Assembly (NCBI GenBank): GCA_025454445.1
Contig: JALOOK010000312.1
Coordinates: 1-5,992 of the forward strand
Direction of reading: 5' to 3'
Origin: Oscillatoria sp. Prado101
GTDB taxonomy: Bacteria > Cyanobacteriota > Cyanobacteriia > Cyanobacteriales > Oscillatoriaceae
DNA: 5,992 nt
Positions 4,028 through 5,992 of this stretch are shown in pieces (position 1 is the stretch's first letter; every line of letters starts with the position of its first letter). Position numbers and translations under genes: made by a program. Below the pieces are notes generated by a model, which did not search any database, was not told the origin of the DNA, and was given only the letters and a program-made list of their open reading frames with translations.

Positions 4028-5992
4028 ATGTTTGAACGGTTTACGGATAAAGCCATCAACGTGATTCTGCTCTCGCAAGAAGAAGCCCGTCGCTTGGGGC
4101 ACAACTTCGTGGGAACAGAGCAAATCCTCTTAGGTATAATTGGCGAAGGAACCAGCAACGCCGCGCGAGTGCTGAGCGAGCGGGGAGTCAACCTGAGAAA
4201 GGCGCGGCTTGAAGTAGAAAAAATCATTGGCAGGGGTGCCGGCACCGCCCGCGCCCAAATTCCTTTCACTCCCCGCGCCAAGAACATTTTCGAGCTGTCC
4301 TTGCAAGAAGCAAGCCAGCGCGGGCATAACTTCGTCGCCCCCGAACATCTCCTGCTGGCGCTGCTTCAGGATGCCAAAGGCGTCGCAGCAAAAGTGCTGG
4401 AAAACTTCGGCGCAGACACGGAGAAAGTGCGGGAGCAGCTGATTGAGAAACTCCCAGAAGTCTTGGCGGTTCCAGCTGCCGCAAGCAGCAGCAGCAGCAA
4501 CATTAACAGCCGCCCCCCCATACCCACCCTCGATGAATTTGGCACCAATCTCACAAAATTGGCAGCCGAGGGCAAACTTGACCCCGTTGTCGGACGCGAG
4601 ACGGAAATTGAGCGGGTAATTCAAATTCTGTGCCGGCGCACCAAAAACAATCCGGTGTTAATTGGGGAGCCCGGCGTGGGCAAAACCGCCATTGCTGAAG
4701 GTTTAGCCCAGCGCATTGCTAGTACCAACATTCCCGAAATACTCGAAGACAAGCAAGTGATATCCCTGGATATGGTAGCGCTACTCGCCGGCACAAAGTT
4801 GCGCGGTGAATTCGAGGAGCGCCTCAAGGCAATTGTCGAGGAAATCCGCGCTGCCGGCAACATCATCCTGGCGATAGATGAAATCCACACCCTGATCGGT
4901 GCCGGTGGGGCAGAAGGGGGGATGGATGCCGCCAACATGCTCAAACCGGCACTCGCCAGAGGCGAATTGCAGTGTCTCGGCGCAACCACCCTCGACGAGT
5001 ACCGGAAGCACATCGAGCGAGACGCCGCCCTAGAGCGCCGCTTCCAGCCGGTGAAAATAGGCGAGCCCAGCGTTGAAGAAACCATTGAAATTCTCAAAGG
5101 TTTGCGCTCAACCTACGAGCGGCACCACAAAATCCAAATCTCCGACGACGCCCTCGAATCTGCTGCTAAACTCTCAGCCCAGTACATTGCCGACCGCTTC
5201 TTACCCGACAAAGCAATTGACCTGATTGACGAAGCAGGCTCTCGCCTCCGCCTGCGGAATTTCCAAGTGCCACCGGCAGTCAAGAAACTGAAGCGAGAAC
5301 TCGCCAAAGTCACCCAGCAAAAAGAAGAAGCCGCCCGCGAGCAAGACTTTGAAAAAGCCGCCTATTTGCGCGACCGAGAGCGACAAATTAAAGCTGAGCT
5401 TGAAGCCGGCGCTCACAACCAGCAAACCGCAGAACCCCCCACCGTCACCTCAGAAGACATCGCCCAAATTGTTGCCAGCTGGACAGGCGTGCCGGTGAGC
5501 AAGCTAACAGAATCCGAATCTGAAATGCTCCTGCACCTGGAAGACACCCTGCACCGGCGTCTCATTGGCCAGCAAGAAGCAGTCAAAGCCGTTTCTCGCG
5601 CCATTCGCCGAGCCCGAGTTGGCTTGAAAAACCCCAACCTGCCGATCGCCAGCTTCCTCTTTTCTGGCCCCACAGGCGTCGGCAAAACCGAACTAGCCAA
5701 AGCAATATCCGCCTATTTCTTCGGTTCCGAAGAAGCCATGATTCGGCTCGACATGTCCGAATTCATGGAGCGCCACACCGTCTCCAAACTCACCGGCTCC
5801 CCTCCCGGATTCGTGGGTTATGAAGAAGGCGGGCAGCTAACAGAAGCCGTGCGCCGGCGTCCTTACACCGTAGTGCTGCTCGACGAAATCGAAAAAGCCC
5901 ACCCCGACGTCTTCAACATGCTCCTGCAAATCCTTGAAGACGGACGCCTCACTGATGCCAAAGGCCGCACCGTCAGCTTCAAAAATACGCTG
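4028..5992 (+). CDS. clpC: ClpC-like Hsp100 AAA+ unfoldase, divergent, 3' partial
   Basis: The first 655 codons of a two-ring Clp ATPase that would unfold proteins for ClpP degradation. In order: two N-domain repeats (about 1-70 and 79-142), with Glu31 and Glu106 at the TEH/TEQ positions that bind adaptors or phosphoarginine in Bacillus ClpC; a linker with five serines (153-157); AAA+ ring D1 with Walker A GEPGVGKT (213-220), Walker B AIDE (282-285) and ERRF arginines (336-339); a short M-domain with UVR-like EQDFEKAAYLRDRERQIKAE (438-457), which marks ClpC rather than ClpB; ring D2 with Walker A GPTGVGKT (547-554) and Walker B VVLLDE (615-620). The D1 pore loop reads GTKLRGEFEE where ClpC/ClpB normally have KYRG, and the D2 loop has GFVG rather than GYVG. 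With divergent N-domain residues this suggests a second ClpC paralogue. The ClpP-docking loop lies beyond the window, so peptidase partnership is unproven. Confidence 0.93.
   Translation, partial: MFERFTDKAINVILLSQEEARRLGHNFVGTEQILLGIIGEGTSNAARVLSERGVNLRKARLEVEKIIGRGAGTARAQIPFTPRAKNIFELSLQEASQRGHNFVAPEHLLLALLQDAKGVAAKVLENFGADTEKVREQLIEKLPEVLAVPAAASSSSSNINSRPPIPTLDEFGTNLTKLAAEGKLDPVVGRETEIERVIQILCRRTKNNPVLIGEPGVGKTAIAEGLAQRIASTNIPEILEDKQVISLDMVALLAGTKLRGEFEERLKAIVEEIRAAGNIILAIDEIHTLIGAGGAEGGMDAANMLKPALARGELQCLGATTLDEYRKHIERDAALERRFQPVKIGEPSVEETIEILKGLRSTYERHHKIQISDDALESAAKLSAQYIADRFLPDKAIDLIDEAGSRLRLRNFQVPPAVKKLKRELAKVTQQKEEAAREQDFEKAAYLRDRERQIKAELEAGAHNQQTAEPPTVTSEDIAQIVASWTGVPVSKLTESESEMLLHLEDTLHRRLIGQQEAVKAVSRAIRRARVGLKNPNLPIASFLFSGPTGVGKTELAKAISAYFFGSEEAMIRLDMSEFMERHTVSKLTGSPPGFVGYEEGGQLTEAVRRRPYTVVLLDEIEKAHPDVFNMLLQILEDGRLTDAKGRTVSFKNTL

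Noticed and set aside
4130..5700. Several long minus-strand open frames opposite the clpC-like gene
   Set aside because: They are mirrors of a highly conserved coding sequence; compositions are Ser/Arg/Ala-rich and match no family.

Overview
The window looks like chromosomal DNA of a cyanobacterium, probably a filamentous one of the Oscillatoria/Microcoleus/Phormidium type. I infer this from a ClpC-type Clp ATPase that reads like cyanobacterial and chloroplast ClpC, and from two families of short palindromic or inverted intergenic repeats (GAAACC/GGTTTC and GCAGATGAAC) of the kind that litter such genomes. Genus cannot be fixed from this sequence alone. All recognisable genes are on the + strand. 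There are no RNA genes, CRISPR array, insertion sequence or prophage genes.

Layout: (1) bases 2-124 are the last 40 codons of a gene whose tail resembles the C-terminal domain of an aminopeptidase P (Xaa-Pro aminopeptidase). (2) 125-269 is a repeat-rich spacer with four copies of a 15-nt odd palindrome. (3) 270-1361 encodes a PLP-dependent low-specificity threonine aldolase/beta-eliminating lyase; its last codons and stop lie inside a second repeat family. (4) 1330-1402 is a large imperfect inverted repeat between genes. (5) 1418-2419 encodes a YhdH/AcuI-type NADPH-dependent oxidoreductase of the zinc-free medium-chain family. (6) 2427-2459 is another palindrome of the first family, followed by a TATAAT box. 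(7) 2510-3781 encodes a stand-alone ATP-dependent DNA ligase-like protein with an unrecognised N-terminal helical region. (8) 3782-4027 is a spacer with two hairpins and a second TATAAT box. (9) 4028 to the window end is a ClpC-like AAA+ unfoldase, cut off after 655 codons.

The genes do not form an obvious pathway. They cover amino-acid catabolism, enoyl/acryloyl reduction, DNA end joining or repair, and protein quality control, and repeats or promoter-like boxes separate most of them, so they are probably several transcription units rather than one operon. No clear undescribed multi-gene system is visible. The most interesting points are the ClpC-like protein, which has lost the conserved pore-loop tyrosine of its first AAA+ ring (Leu instead) and has Phe in the second; the orphan ligase with its unknown N-terminal region; and the nested palindromes, two of which differ by a paired G/C swap that keeps the long hairpin intact.
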